A DNA stretch of 64,000 nucleotides from Anaerospora hongkongensis (lineage in GTDB: Bacteria > Bacillota > Negativicutes > Sporomusales > DSM-15969). The position numbers were made by a program, and so were the translations under genes. Position 1 is the stretch's first letter, and each line of letters opens with the position of its first letter. The notes beneath the pieces are model-generated. The model did not search any database and had not been told where the DNA came from. It saw only the letters and a program-made list of their open reading frames with translations. Below are positions 41,411 to 52,430 of the stretch, piece by piece. The stretch covers positions 1 through 64,000 of the forward strand of contig NZ_SLUI01000010.1 of assembly GCF_004339805.1 (NCBI RefSeq). The letters run 5' to 3'.

Positions 41411-42913
41411 ATGTCCCAAGTAACAGAAGTCGTAAAAATTCGCCGTAAGGTTTTATCGGAAATTGCCCGCATGGCTTTTGAGGGCTCGCTGAAAGATAAC
41501 GTAGAAGATATTTTGCAGACGGTTGTTACCGAAAGCGGTCCCCGTTATCGCTGTTGTGTGCATAAGGAACGAGCGGTATTAAAAGATCGCGTTAACTTAG
41601 CCCTTTGTCAACCGATTAACACCACTCTTGCCGTTGCTGCTGAAAATGCTTTGAATCAAGAAGCTGCTGATATACCAATTATCAGCGTATTGCCGGAAGC
41701 CTGTGATCAGTGTCCGATAGACAAATTTATGGTTACCGATGCCTGTCGGAATTGTGTGGCTCACCATTGTATTAACAGTTGTGCTAAGAAAGCAATTATG
41801 GTGGTCAATAATAGGGCCTATATTGATCAGTCCAAGTGCGTAGAGTGCGGCCTCTGCAAAAAGTCCTGCCCGTATTGCGCAATTATTGAAATCAGCCGTC
41901 CCTGTGAACGGGCTTGTGACTTAGAAGCAATTAATGCGGGAGCCGATCGCCGGGCTGTCATTGATTATACGAAATGTGTTTCCTGCGGCGCCTGTAAGAC
42001 GGCTTGCCCGTTTGGCGCAATTAGTGACAGGTCGATTATTGTACAATTAATTCAACTATTAAAAAATAGTGATAAGCATATCTATGCCATTTTAGCCCCG
42101 GCCTTCATTGGGCAATTTGGTCTAAAAGTGAAACCGGGTCAGGTTATGAAGGCTGTCAAAGAACTAGGCTTTTATGAAGTTCATGAAGTTTCATTCGGTG
42201 CGGATATTACCACTATTGAGGAAACAAAGGAATTTGCTGCCTCCGTTCCTAATGAACGATCTTTTATGACTACTTCCTGTTGCCCGGCTTATGTGGGCAT
42301 GGTTGAAAAGCATATGCCCCAAATGCTGGAGCAGGTTTCATCAACCGTATCCCCAATGATTGCCACCGGCCGCTGGATTAAAAATAATGACCCCGATGCG
42401 GTAATCGTTTTTGTTGGCCCCTGTATTGCCAAAAAAGCGGAGGCAGACAAATATCCTGAGGATATTGATTACGTTTTAACGTTTGAAGAAATGACAGCGA
42501 TGCTGGTAGGGGCCGGTATTAATGTCAGCGAAGTAGAAGACGACGGTTATCAGACTGTAGCCTCACGGGATGGCAACGCATTTGCCCGGGCAGGCGGACT
42601 GGTTCAGGCCGTAGTTGATGCAGCCGCTAAAATGGCGCCTGATGCAGTTGTTAAGCCACATCGTTCGGAAGGTCTTGGTAATTGCAAAATGGCCCTTCGC
42701 CAGTTGAAAGATGGCAAAATCGATGCGAATTTCTTTGAAGGAATGGCTTGTTACGGCGGCTGCGTCGGGGGACCGGGAACGTTGACCGATTATCGGGTAA
42801 CTACGAGACTGGTTGACAATCATGCTAACACAGCCAAGGTTACTGCTTCACCGGAGAATGGTAACGCTATTGATGAAATAAAAAAAGGCGAAAGCTGGCA
42901 TCACGGACATTAA
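41411..42913 (+). CDS. Monomeric [FeFe]-hydrogenase, non-canonical group
   Basis: The 500-residue enzyme has a Cys-rich N-terminal third, with classical 4Fe-4S motifs at Cys 143/146/149/153 and 189/192/195/199 and additional Cys at 98-124 and 165-169. The H-cluster domain has motifs TTSCCPAY (288-294), GPCIAKK (336-342) and GMACYGGCVGGP (444-455). All H-cluster ligands are present, but MPCxxK of group A is GPC here, which suggests group B (inference). No PAS domain. It may evolve or consume H2 with ferredoxin. It follows the sensory operon after about 100 bp. Confidence 0.9.
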   Translation: MSQVTEVVKIRRKVLSEIARMAFEGSLKDNVEDILQTVVTESGPRYRCCVHKERAVLKDRVNLALCQPINTTLAVAAENALNQEAADIPIISVLPEACDQCPIDKFMVTDACRNCVAHHCINSCAKKAIMVVNNRAYIDQSKCVECGLCKKSCPYCAIIEISRPCERACDLEAINAGADRRAVIDYTKCVSCGACKTACPFGAISDRSIIVQLIQLLKNSDKHIYAILAPAFIGQFGLKVKPGQVMKAVKELGFYEVHEVSFGADITTIEETKEFAASVPNERSFMTTSCCPAYVGMVEKHMPQMLEQVSSTVSPMIATGRWIKNNDPDAVIVFVGPCIAKKAEADKYPEDIDYVLTFEEMTAMLVGAGINVSEVEDDGYQTVASRDGNAFARAGGLVQAVVDAAAKMAPDAVVKPHRSEGLGNCKMALRQLKDGKIDANFFEGMACYGGCVGGPGTLTDYRVTTRLVDNHANTAKVTASPENGNAIDEIKKGESWHHGH

Positions 42914-42926
42914 TTATGTTTTCTTC

Positions 42927-42956
42927 TTTACCAAATGCTGCTGTTTATGCTACAAT
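42927..42956 (+). promoter_or_regulatory. Sigma-A-like promoter of yebC
   Basis: TTTACC and TACAAT with an 18-nt spacer lie 37 bp before the yebC start. Confidence 0.45.
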
Positions 42957-42992
42957 ATAGCCTGATTTAGATTGTCTGAGAGGAGCAACAAT

Positions 42993-43727
42993 ATGTCTGG
43001 ACATTCCAAATGGGCGAATATAAAACACAAAAAAGGTAAAATGGATGCTATCCGGGGCAAGCTTACAACGAAAATCGGCCGTGAAATTACGGTGGCAGTA
43101 CGGCTTGGCGGTGCGGATCCAACCGGTAATATGCGGCTGAAGCTGGCATTACAAAAAGCGAAGGAAAACAATATTCCCAAGGATAACATTCAGCGTGCCA
43201 TCCAAAAAGGGGCAGGAGCACTAGAAGGTGCCAACTATGAGGAAATTACCTATGAGGGCTATGGCCCGGGTGGTGTTGCCGTTACAATTGAAGTTATGAC
43301 GGACAATCGTAACCGGACAGCGGCGGATGTTCGCCATCTGTTTACAAAATACGGTGGTAATCTGGGGGAATCCGGCTGTGTTGCGTGGATGTTTAAGCAA
43401 AAAGGTCTTTTTGTCGTCGAAAAAGAGGGTGTTGACGAAGAGACACTAATGCTTACCGTTCTGGACGCCGGAGCTGAAGACTTTAAAGCAGAAGAGCAAT
43501 ATGAAATTACAACTGCTCCGGAAGATTTTGAAAGTGTACAGCAGGCATTAGAACAAAATAACATCACAACGATAGTCGCCCAAATTACCATGATTCCCGA
43601 AACAACTGTGGAACTTGATGGTGATGAAGCGGTTAAAATGGTTAAACTGATTGATGCGCTTGAAGATCATGATGATATTCAAGAGGTTTATACCAACGTA
43701 GAATTGCCTGATGAGATGATGGAGTAG
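42993..43727 (+). CDS. yebC: YebC/PmpR-family protein
   Basis: The 244-residue protein starts with the family hallmark [18 protein letters not shown]. It has [21 protein letters not shown] second helix bundle (here [20 protein letters not shown]), [15 protein letters not shown] and the acidic C-terminal domain. YebC members bind DNA as regulators in some species and assist translation of problematic sequences in others. ATG 42993 is behind AGAGGAG; seven upstream codons are not used. The order yebC-bofC-ruv is common in spore-forming Firmicutes. Confidence 0.96.
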   Translation: MSGHSKWANIKHKKGKMDAIRGKLTTKIGREITVAVRLGGADPTGNMRLKLALQKAKENNIPKDNIQRAIQKGAGALEGANYEEITYEGYGPGGVAVTIEVMTDNRNRTAADVRHLFTKYGGNLGESGCVAWMFKQKGLFVVEKEGVDEETLMLTVLDAGAEDFKAEEQYEITTAPEDFESVQQALEQNNITTIVAQITMIPETTVELDGDEAVKMVKLIDALEDHDDIQEVYTNVELPDEMME

Positions 43728-43816
43728 GCAAAAAAAGCCTGCATTTCTATAACATGTATACTCTATGCAATAATTGGTAATTATAATGGCAACACAAAAC
43801 ATAAGGAGTGTTTTTG

Positions 43817-44392
43817 ATGTTGCCATTTATGAAAAACACCAAAATAAGAACGGCTTTAACTGTGGTTTTGATTCTTGTTGCCTGTACGGGGGTTTATTAT
43901 TTCGTTAAACCATCGGCAATCTCGGATATGCCGCCTGCGCTGCCACGAGAAACAGAAGTGGCCAAGCAGGATGCAAAAATCAAGATTACTCCCACTACGG
44001 ACATTGTCCAGCGGATTATCTACCTAAAATGCAATGAAGAGGAAACATTTCGCACGAAGCCTGCCGATAATTTAGTTGGACTGAATTATCAGCAAGTCCA
44101 GCAGATATATTCGGGATGGACGATTGAAAAATTTGATACACCGGAAGTGACAATGTCCCTTAAGGTCAATAGTTTATGCCGCGAACATGCCAATAATATG
44201 TTTATTGGCGTAAAGGACGGTTATGTAGCCGTTTTTCACGGTAAGCCGGGGAGTAAGGCAATACTGAAGGAAGTAACGAAGATTCCCATTACCAAGCTTG
44301 TACCGGGGGATGCGGAAGAGTTAAAGCACGGCATGGTTGTTCAATCAAGAGAAGAATTGCTTCGTTTTATTGAAGGTTTAGAGTCGCGATAG
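43817..44392 (+). CDS. bofC: BofC-like forespore protein
   Basis: The 191-residue product has an N-terminal membrane or signal segment (IRTALTVVLILVACTGVYYF). The C-terminal BofC-like domain shows YLKCNEEETFRTKPADN, GWTIEKFDTPEV and FIGVKDGYVAVFHGKPG. BofC acts in the forespore intermembrane space and restrains the SpoIVB signal to pro-sigma-K processing. Position just upstream of ruvCAB supports the call. ATG 43817 is 8 nt after AAGGAG. Similarity is recognisable mainly in the C-domain. Confidence 0.82.
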   Translation: MLPFMKNTKIRTALTVVLILVACTGVYYFVKPSAISDMPPALPRETEVAKQDAKIKITPTTDIVQRIIYLKCNEEETFRTKPADNLVGLNYQQVQQIYSGWTIEKFDTPEVTMSLKVNSLCREHANNMFIGVKDGYVAVFHGKPGSKAILKEVTKIPITKLVPGDAEELKHGMVVQSREELLRFIEGLESR

Positions 44393-44396
44393 AGTG

Positions 44397-44425
44397 AGGC
44401 AGGGTTTAAACCCTGCCTTTTTTCT
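44397..44425 (+). terminator. Terminator after bofC
   Basis: AGGCAGGGTTT/AAACCCTGCCT is a near-continuous palindrome followed by TTTTTCTTG. Confidence 0.85.
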
Positions 44426-44450
44426 TGCTCTCAAAGGATTCTGCCGTTTA

Positions 44451-44459
44451 TTTGTCGAA
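44451..44459 (+). promoter_or_regulatory. Possible Spo0A box
   Basis: TTTGTCGAA fits the 0A-box core TGTCGAA exactly. It lies 36 bp upstream of ruvC. A weaker sigma-H-like arrangement (AGGATTC, 18 nt, GAAC) overlaps it. One isolated 9-mer can occur by chance. Confidence 0.3.
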
Positions 44460-44494
44460 CTTGCAAGGTTAGAATAAAGGGAGGCTTAAGAGCC

Positions 44495-44992
44495 ATGCTG
44501 GCAATTGGAATTGACCCGGGAACGGCAATTTGCGGCTACGGTGTCGTCGAAGCAGTGGGAAGCCGCTTGCGGGCGATTACATATGGAGCGATTCGTACGA
44601 GCCCTGTTCTTAGTGCAGCGGAAAGACTGCAAATTATTTATCAGGAGCTTGATGTTTTGTTTAAAGAATATCAGCCTGATACAGTGGGTGTAGAGCAGCT
44701 GTTTTTCAATAAAAATGTTACAACGGCTATGGCTGTCGGACAGGCCCGCGGCGTGATTTTATTGGCTATTGCCCAAAATAATCTTTCTTTGGCTGAATTT
44801 ACTCCGCTGCAAGTCAAACAATCTGTGGTTGGGTATGGGAAGGCCACTAAAGAACAAGTGATTTATATGACTCAGCGCCTGCTGTCATTGGTGGACAAAC
44901 CGAAACCGGATGATGTTGCCGATGCCCTAGCCATTGCCATCTGCTCAATTCATAGCAGCCGTTCCAGTAAAATGTGGAGTGTAAAACCATGA
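44495..44992 (+). CDS. ruvC: Holliday junction resolvase RuvC
   Basis: The 165-residue endonuclease has the four acidic catalytic positions: GIDPGTA (Asp 7), GVEQLFF (Glu), and the C-terminal PDDVADALA (two Asp). It cuts Holliday junctions symmetrically after RuvAB branch migration. Its last 4 nt overlap the ruvA start (ATGA), showing translational coupling. RBS GGGAGG. Confidence 0.98.
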   Translation: MLAIGIDPGTAICGYGVVEAVGSRLRAITYGAIRTSPVLSAAERLQIIYQELDVLFKEYQPDTVGVEQLFFNKNVTTAMAVGQARGVILLAIAQNNLSLAEFTPLQVKQSVVGYGKATKEQVIYMTQRLLSLVDKPKPDDVADALAIAICSIHSSRSSKMWSVKP

Positions 44993-45591
44993 TTGGCTAT
45001 ATAAAAGGTCAAATAACTCATTTATTTGCAGACTTTTGTTTTGTAGATGTGCAAGGTGTCGGTTACCGGGTGTTTGTGCCAAATTCAACGCGACAGAAAT
45101 TAACAACCGGCACGTCGGTTGTCTTATTTACGCATCTGAATGTACGGGAAGATGCCTTGCTATTATACGGCTTTTATACGCAGGAAGAATACGAGCTCTT
45201 TCTGCATCTCATCGCTATTACGGGTATTGGGCCGCGGGTTGCGCTCGGTATTTTGTCTGCAGTCGACCCACAGGGATTCCGGTTAGCTGTTAGCCAGAAA
45301 AATATCGGTATCTTAACGAAGATTCCCGGAATAGGCAAAAAGACGGCGGAACGCTTAATTCTTGAACTGCAGGATAAGCTGGGAGACAGTACGCAGGAAG
45401 TGCCGGCTGCCGGTCCTCTGGTCGGCAGTCCGATGAATGATGATGTGCGGACGCAAGCGTTGCAGGCGTTAGTTGCACTTGGTTATAATCAGGGAGAAAT
45501 CGCACCGATCCTGCGTAAGGCCGGCAGTGATGTAAAATCGGTTGAAGAGCTGATAAAACTGGCATTGCGTGAGTTTGGCAGCGGGAGGTAG
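44989..45591 (+). CDS. ruvA: Holliday junction branch migration protein RuvA
   Basis: The 200-residue protein shows the OB-fold N-terminus ([20 protein letters not shown]), the helix-hairpin-helix motifs ([32 protein letters not shown]) and the C-terminal RuvB-binding domain ([15 protein letters not shown], here [17 protein letters not shown]). It forms tetramers on the four-way junction and recruits RuvB. Confidence 0.98.
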   Translation: MIGYIKGQITHLFADFCFVDVQGVGYRVFVPNSTRQKLTTGTSVVLFTHLNVREDALLLYGFYTQEEYELFLHLIAITGIGPRVALGILSAVDPQGFRLAVSQKNIGILTKIPGIGKKTAERLILELQDKLGDSTQEVPAAGPLVGSPMNDDVRTQALQALVALGYNQGEIAPILRKAGSDVKSVEELIKLALREFGSGR

Positions 45592-45593
45592 TT

Positions 45594-46610
45594 ATGGAAG
45601 AAGAACGAATCGTAGCCGGAGGCGAACTTGAGGCAGACAATTGGCAGTATAGTCTGCGCCCGCGCCGGCTGCAGGAATATATTGGACAAGATCAGGCAAA
45701 ACAGAATCTGTCTGTCTTTATTAAGGCCGCGCTTGCCCGCGGTGAAGCTTTGGACCATGTTTTGCTGTATGGGCCGCCGGGTCTCGGGAAAACAACACTG
45801 GCCGGAATTATTGCCAATGAGTTAGGCGTTAATTTCCGGATTACTTCAGGCCCGGCTATTGAAAGGCCTGGCGACCTAGCCGCGCTTATCACTAATTTAG
45901 GTGAAAAGGATTTATTGTTTATTGATGAAATTCACCGCTTATCGCGCAGTGTAGAAGAGGTTTTATATTCTGCGATGGAGGATTTTGCCTTAGATATTAT
46001 TATCGGAAAAGGTCCCAGTGCCCGCTCGATCCGGATTGATCTGCCTCCATTTACTTTGGTCGGTGCCACTACCAGAGCAGGTGCGTTAGCTGCACCGCTG
46101 CGAGACCGCTTTGGTGTTATCAGCCGTTTGGAATATTATGAGACGAAAGACTTAGTGTCTATTATTAATCGTGCTGCCGAGATTTTGAATATTGCGATTG
46201 AAGACAGAGGAGCGGAAGAAATTGCCCGCCGTTCACGTGGTACACCGCGTATTGCGAATCGTTTATTAAAGCGGGTCCGCGATTTTGCCCAAGTTGCCGG
46301 CAGTGGTGTTATTACGGATAGACTTGCCGACCAGGCGCTGGTAATGCTGGAAGTGGATAAATGCGGTCTGGACAGAACGGACAGGCAGTTGCTGTCGACG
46401 ATTATTACGAAGTTTAACGGCGGGCCGGTAGGGCTGGAAACGCTGGCTGCCGCGATTAGCGAGGAAACTACAACAATCGAAGATGTGTATGAACCCTATT
46501 TACTGCAGCTGGGCTTATTAAACCGGACCCCGCGGGGACGGATTGCTACCCCTCAGGCTTATGCCCATCTGGGAATTGCCTGTAAAACCAATGAGGAAAA
46601 ATTATGGTAA
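45594..46610 (+). CDS. ruvB: Holliday junction helicase RuvB
   Basis: The 338-residue AAA+ motor has Walker [10 protein letters not shown], Walker B FIDEIHR, sensor/arginine-finger region ([18 protein letters not shown]) and C-terminal winged helix ([16 protein letters not shown]). It begins 2 nt after the ruvA stop behind GGGAGG. Two hexamers pull DNA through the RuvA-bound junction. Confidence 0.98.
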   Translation: MEEERIVAGGELEADNWQYSLRPRRLQEYIGQDQAKQNLSVFIKAALARGEALDHVLLYGPPGLGKTTLAGIIANELGVNFRITSGPAIERPGDLAALITNLGEKDLLFIDEIHRLSRSVEEVLYSAMEDFALDIIIGKGPSARSIRIDLPPFTLVGATTRAGALAAPLRDRFGVISRLEYYETKDLVSIINRAAEILNIAIEDRGAEEIARRSRGTPRIANRLLKRVRDFAQVAGSGVITDRLADQALVMLEVDKCGLDRTDRQLLSTIITKFNGGPVGLETLAAAISEETTTIEDVYEPYLLQLGLLNRTPRGRIATPQAYAHLGIACKTNEEKLW

Positions 46611-46634
46611 AGGACAAGAAAGGGGAGAACGAGC

Positions 46635-46859
46635 TTGCCGGGGTTTGATTCGTTAGGCAAAATACTGATGGCGGCTGGAGTTTTGCTGCTGCTTATCGGT
46701 GCAATAGTATCGTTTGGCGAAAAATTCTTTTCTCTTGGCCGGCTGCCGGGTGATATTTTTGTTGAGAAAGAAAATGTTAAGTTTTACTTCCCGATTGTAA
46801 CATCACTTGTCATAAGCGTGATTTTAACTATTGTACTGAATGTCTTGTTTCGCCGTTAA
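46635..46859 (+). CDS. DUF2905 small membrane protein
   Basis: The 74-residue protein has two membrane helices (LMAAGVLLLLIGAIVSF, PIVTSLVISVILTIVLNVLF) around the conserved DUF2905 loop FFSLGRLPGDIFVEKENVKF. TTG at 46635 follows AAAGGGGAG. It is often found next to ruvB in Firmicutes, as here. Function unknown. Confidence 0.88.
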   Translation: MPGFDSLGKILMAAGVLLLLIGAIVSFGEKFFSLGRLPGDIFVEKENVKFYFPIVTSLVISVILTIVLNVLFRR

Positions 46860-46877
46860 TGAATTGTGGAGGATGTT

Positions 46878-48218
46878 ATGAGCAGAAATAAAAAATTACG
46901 TTTTATTAGTCTCTGCAGCATACTGATACTGACTTTCCTTTTTTCCGGAGTGAGTCATGGCCAGGGGGTGCCGTCTATTCGGGTGGGATTATGGGCCAAT
47001 CAACAGAATATCGTTATTTCTTCCAATACCAGTTTTCAGGCACTGAATGAAAATGGTGAAGTACTGGGCCGGTTTTCCAATAAGGAAAAAGCTGCTTTCT
47101 CTCTTCAGGGAACACAGATTTTACTGAATGGCAAGTCAATTACGGCAAAAAATGTAGAGTTTCGCATGACCGACGACAGCAGCGATGCTTATATGGAAGT
47201 AAATAAACGCAGTTATCGCGGTATGATATCCATTCATAAAACAATTGATAAAGCAGGCTTAACAGTGGTCAACACATTGCCTGTGGAGCAATATCTTTAT
47301 GGTGTAGTTGCAAGGGAAATATCGCCGGAATGGGCATTAGAGGCAGTGAAAGCACAAGCCGTTGCTGCCAGAACATACGCTTTATTCAGCATCAATAAGC
47401 ACAATGCAGATGGCTTTGATGTTTGTTCCACCACCGACTGCCAGGTTTATGACGGTCGTGAAAGCGAATCAGAGCGTACGAAAAAAGCAGTTGATGATAC
47501 ACGAGGGATAGTCCTGCAGTATGAGAATAAGTTGATTTCTGCTTGTTTTCACAGCAGCGGCGGCGGATTTACCGAGAACAGTGAGAATGTATGGAGTTCT
47601 CCTTTGCCTTACTTGAAGGGGGTAGTTGATTATGATCAGCAATCGCCTTATTACAAATGGAAAAAAGAGTATACTCCGCAGGAACTAAGTCAGCTTTTAA
47701 CTAAGGCCGGCTATAATGTTGGCGATTTGCAGGCTATCGTGCTCAGCAGATTAAGCGCACCGCCGGTAACTGCTGTTGACCGGGGCGTATCAGGAAGAGT
47801 TAAAACGATCCGCTTTACCGGAACTAACGGGTCGGTTATGCTGACCGGTACTAAATTGCGAGGATTATTGGCGCTGAACAGTACTTTGTTTGATATGTCA
47901 ATTGTTACGCCTGCTCCTGCTAGTATTGAGGTTCCGATAACGGACAGTTTTGGAGACCATGGGACCAAGAAAGTGGAAGTTAACTTAAAGCCAAGTGTGG
48001 AGAAAGGCCTAATAAACGACAAGGATATTATCCGGCGGATTACCGGACGTCCCCAGGAACGGATTGTCATTAACGGCTCAGGCTTTGGGCATGGTTTAGG
48101 CTTGTCGCAATGGGGAGCAAAAGCTATGGCAGAAAAGGCACCGCAAAGTGATGCCGCATATTTCAAAACGATATTGAAACACTATTATCAAGGTGTGGAT
48201 GTTGTTAAAATATACTAA
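46878..48218 (+). CDS. SpoIID/LytB-domain protein
   Basis: The 446-residue exported protein has a signal or anchor segment (FISLCSILILTFLFSGVSHG) and a SpoIID/LytB domain: VEQYLYGVVAREISPEWALE, AQAVAARTYALFSI, TDCQVYDG, CFHSSGGGFTENSENVW and a terminal GHGLGLSQWGAKAMA. SpoIID is a lytic transglycosylase acting in spore engulfment; this relative in a ruv-queA context is common in Clostridia and Negativicutes. ATG 46878 is behind GGAGG; four upstream codons overlap that site. Confidence 0.92.
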   Translation: MSRNKKLRFISLCSILILTFLFSGVSHGQGVPSIRVGLWANQQNIVISSNTSFQALNENGEVLGRFSNKEKAAFSLQGTQILLNGKSITAKNVEFRMTDDSSDAYMEVNKRSYRGMISIHKTIDKAGLTVVNTLPVEQYLYGVVAREISPEWALEAVKAQAVAARTYALFSINKHNADGFDVCSTTDCQVYDGRESESERTKKAVDDTRGIVLQYENKLISACFHSSGGGFTENSENVWSSPLPYLKGVVDYDQQSPYYKWKKEYTPQELSQLLTKAGYNVGDLQAIVLSRLSAPPVTAVDRGVSGRVKTIRFTGTNGSVMLTGTKLRGLLALNSTLFDMSIVTPAPASIEVPITDSFGDHGTKKVEVNLKPSVEKGLINDKDIIRRITGRPQERIVINGSGFGHGLGLSQWGAKAMAEKAPQSDAAYFKTILKHYYQGVDVVKIY

Positions 48219-48254
48219 TGAGTATTGAGAATTTACTGCTTTAAGGAGATATGC

Positions 48255-50401
<2,147 letters not shown>

Positions 50402-50455
50402 AGGATTTTCCCGTATGAGTGTGGAATATATTGGACATATCAGGAGGTGAGTTGA

Positions 50456-50761
50456 TTGCCCGAATTTTCTACAGAAGTAACCCAGTTTATCCAGGCTTCA
50501 TGGCCCATTGTACTGATGGGGGTAATTTTCTATTTCATGCTTTACCGTCCCCAGCAGAAAGAACAAAAGAAAAGAACCAATATGCTCGGCAGTCTGAAAA
50601 AAGAAGATCGCGTTGTTACGATTGGCGGCGTTTTTGGTACGATTACGGCTTTAACTGATAAAACAGTTATGCTGAAAATTGCTGAGAAAGTAGAAATTAA
50701 AGTTTCTCGCACCGCAATAAGCCATTATCAGGATTCTGCAAAAAATGGCGATAATAAATAA
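50456..50761 (+). CDS. yajC: Preprotein translocase subunit YajC
   Basis: The 101-residue protein has one N-terminal membrane helix (SWPIVLMGVIFYFMLYRPQQ) followed by the typical cytoplasmic domain (RTNMLGSLKKEDRVVTIGGV, GTITALTDKTVMLKI). YajC joins SecDF in the accessory export complex. Its 3' end overlaps the next gene by 17 nt in another frame. TTG start behind AGGAGGTGA. In many Firmicutes yajC is followed closely by secDF; here four genes intervene. Confidence 0.95.
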   Translation: MPEFSTEVTQFIQASWPIVLMGVIFYFMLYRPQQKEQKKRTNMLGSLKKEDRVVTIGGVFGTITALTDKTVMLKIAEKVEIKVSRTAISHYQDSAKNGDNK

Positions 50762-51338
50762 CGATAAAAAGGAACTGCGCCGGGAAGTACTCTTACGGCG
50801 CAATGCCCTTTCGCCGGACTGGGTAAACAGCCAAAGTGCAATCATCGTGCAATCTTTGACCTGCTGGGAACCTTTTCTTCAGGCTAAAAATGTAATGTTA
50901 TATCTTGCCATGCCCGGAGAACCGCAAATGGATGAACTCATCTTATTTGCTTTGGCAAATGGCAAGCAGGTAAGTGTACCATTTCTTACTGAAAAATTTG
51001 GCTATATGCAAAGTGCGGCAATTACCGGATTGCAAGAATTAAAAAAGGGTAAACTTAATTTACGTGTTCCTGATGAGCAAAACATGACAATTGTCGAGCC
51101 TGAAACGATTGATTTCGTTTTAGTACCCGGAGTTGCTTTTGATTTGGCCGGCAACAGGCTGGGAATGGGGGCAGGCTACTATGACCGTTTTCTTGCCCGG
51201 ATTCCCCAGGTATGTACGCTGGGCATAGCCTGGAATTTTCAAATTTTGCCTTCTATTGTGTCGCAAGAACATGATATTCCTGTTCAGTATGTAGTTACCG
51301 AAGAAAAAATAACGAGTTGCAGGAAAGGCAAAATGTAG
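50745..51338 (+). CDS. 5-formyltetrahydrofolate cyclo-ligase
   Basis: The 197-residue enzyme has the N-terminal basic helix (DKKELRREVLLRRNALS), an active-site segment (YLAMPGEPQMDELI) and the hallmark PGVAFDLAGNRLGMGAGYYD. It converts 5-formyl-THF to methenyl-THF using ATP. ATG 50745 lies inside yajC with a 17-nt overlap and only a weak upstream site, so translation probably depends on yajC readthrough. It belongs to C1 folate metabolism. Confidence 0.94.
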   Translation: MAIINNDKKELRREVLLRRNALSPDWVNSQSAIIVQSLTCWEPFLQAKNVMLYLAMPGEPQMDELILFALANGKQVSVPFLTEKFGYMQSAAITGLQELKKGKLNLRVPDEQNMTIVEPETIDFVLVPGVAFDLAGNRLGMGAGYYDRFLARIPQVCTLGIAWNFQILPSIVSQEHDIPVQYVVTEEKITSCRKGKM

Positions 51339-51358
51339 TTCACTGCATTTTGCCTTTC
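51323..51358 (+). terminator. Hairpin over the cyclo-ligase stop codon
   Basis: GAAAGGCAAAATG and CATTTTGCCTTTC form a 13-bp stem whose loop contains the stop codon. There is no T-tract, so it may be a weak terminator or a translation-coupled structure before the phosphatase gene. Confidence 0.45.
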
Positions 51359-51375
51359 TATGCCATGAGGCAGAA

Positions 51376-52080
51376 ATGGAAGTAAAAATAGGAATAGCTC
51401 AAATAAATAAATACGCTATGAGTGAGTGCGGCGATAGTGTTGAAATTGCTGAGCGGCCGAGAGGTGGAGTTTCTGCCATTCTGGCAGATGGACAAGGCAG
51501 TGGAAAATCAGCAAGAGCAACCAGTCTGGCTGTCGTTAATAAAACGGCTGCTTTAATTGCCGACGGAGCCCGTGATGGTGCGGTCGCCAGAGCGGTTCAT
51601 GATTATCTGTACGCGCTGAAAGATGGGAAGGTATCTTCCACTTTAGCAATTATCAGTGCTGATTTGGATACCCAAACGGTAGTGTTCTGCCGGAATTCAA
51701 ACTGTCCGGTTATTGTTAAGCAGACTTATGGCATTGATGTATATGATGAAGAGATTAATCCTATCGGCGTTCATAAACGGATGAAGCCGCTTACGTATGA
51801 AATGCCCCTTGATTTGGGCATGATTTTAGTATCCTACAGTGATGGTATACAGGCAGCCGGCAGAAAAAAAGGGCGAACAATGGATGCCGGAATTATCCAC
51901 AAAATTATTGAGGAAAATGAAGCGAAAGATGCTGCTTTTATTGCAGAAAGTATTCTGGAATATGCCCTTGAACTGGATGACTACCGGCCAGGTGATGACA
52001 TGACCGTTGTAGTTATGGGGTTGTGTGACAAGGACGATGTCCATAAAATCCGTAAAATAACAGTATCTTTCCCTTGGTAA
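51376..52080 (+). CDS. SpoIIE/PP2C-type phosphatase, short form
   Basis: The 234-residue protein is a stand-alone SpoIIE-like PP2C domain: AILADGQGSGKSARA near residue 35, LVSYSDGIQAAG and PGDDMTVVVMGL carry the metal-binding Asp residues. It is a clear relative of the phosphatase at 40167 (both open with a GIAQ/GLAQ strand, then CGD and DGxGSG) but lacks the C-terminal domain. It is the first of three close-packed genes with a P-loop protein and an HD protein. Target unknown. Confidence 0.88.
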   Translation: MEVKIGIAQINKYAMSECGDSVEIAERPRGGVSAILADGQGSGKSARATSLAVVNKTAALIADGARDGAVARAVHDYLYALKDGKVSSTLAIISADLDTQTVVFCRNSNCPVIVKQTYGIDVYDEEINPIGVHKRMKPLTYEMPLDLGMILVSYSDGIQAAGRKKGRTMDAGIIHKIIEENEAKDAAFIAESILEYALELDDYRPGDDMTVVVMGLCDKDDVHKIRKITVSFPW

Positions 52081-52093
52081 AGCAGGTGAGCTG

Positions 52094-52426
52094 ATGCGTA
52101 TTATCGTAGTAGGCGTTTGTGCTTCAGGCAAGACAACCTTAGTTACTCAATTAAAAGAGTGGGGGTTTGACGCGCACAATGTTGCGCAGGAGCATTCGGG
52201 TATAAAGACCTTATGGAAGAAAAAACAGCCAGATATCGTCGTTATGCTTGATGCCACTTTAGAAAGTATTCGCAAACGGCGTAAAGTGCCGTGGGGAGAA
52301 GAACGGCTGATTGTTCAGCGTGAACGCCTGGAAGATGCCAAAGCGCATGCCGATTTATTCTTACCTACCGATTCCCTTACTAAAGAAGAAGTAGCACAAC
52401 AAGTAGCAGCTTTTGTCAGGGGGTAA
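52094..52426 (+). CDS. Small P-loop NTPase
   Basis: The 110-residue protein starts with a P-loop (VVGVCASGKTTLVTQLKEWG). It also has PDIVVMLDATLESIRKRR, which resembles a kinase Walker B/lid region, and ends in a short helix. It is about half the size of typical nucleoside or nucleotide kinases, so the NMP-binding part is minimal. It could phosphorylate a small molecule or be a regulatory switch. It lies 13 nt after the phosphatase and 4 nt before the HD protein. Confidence 0.8.
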   Translation: MRIIVVGVCASGKTTLVTQLKEWGFDAHNVAQEHSGIKTLWKKKQPDIVVMLDATLESIRKRRKVPWGEERLIVQRERLEDAKAHADLFLPTDSLTKEEVAQQVAAFVRG

Positions 52427-52430
52427 TACG

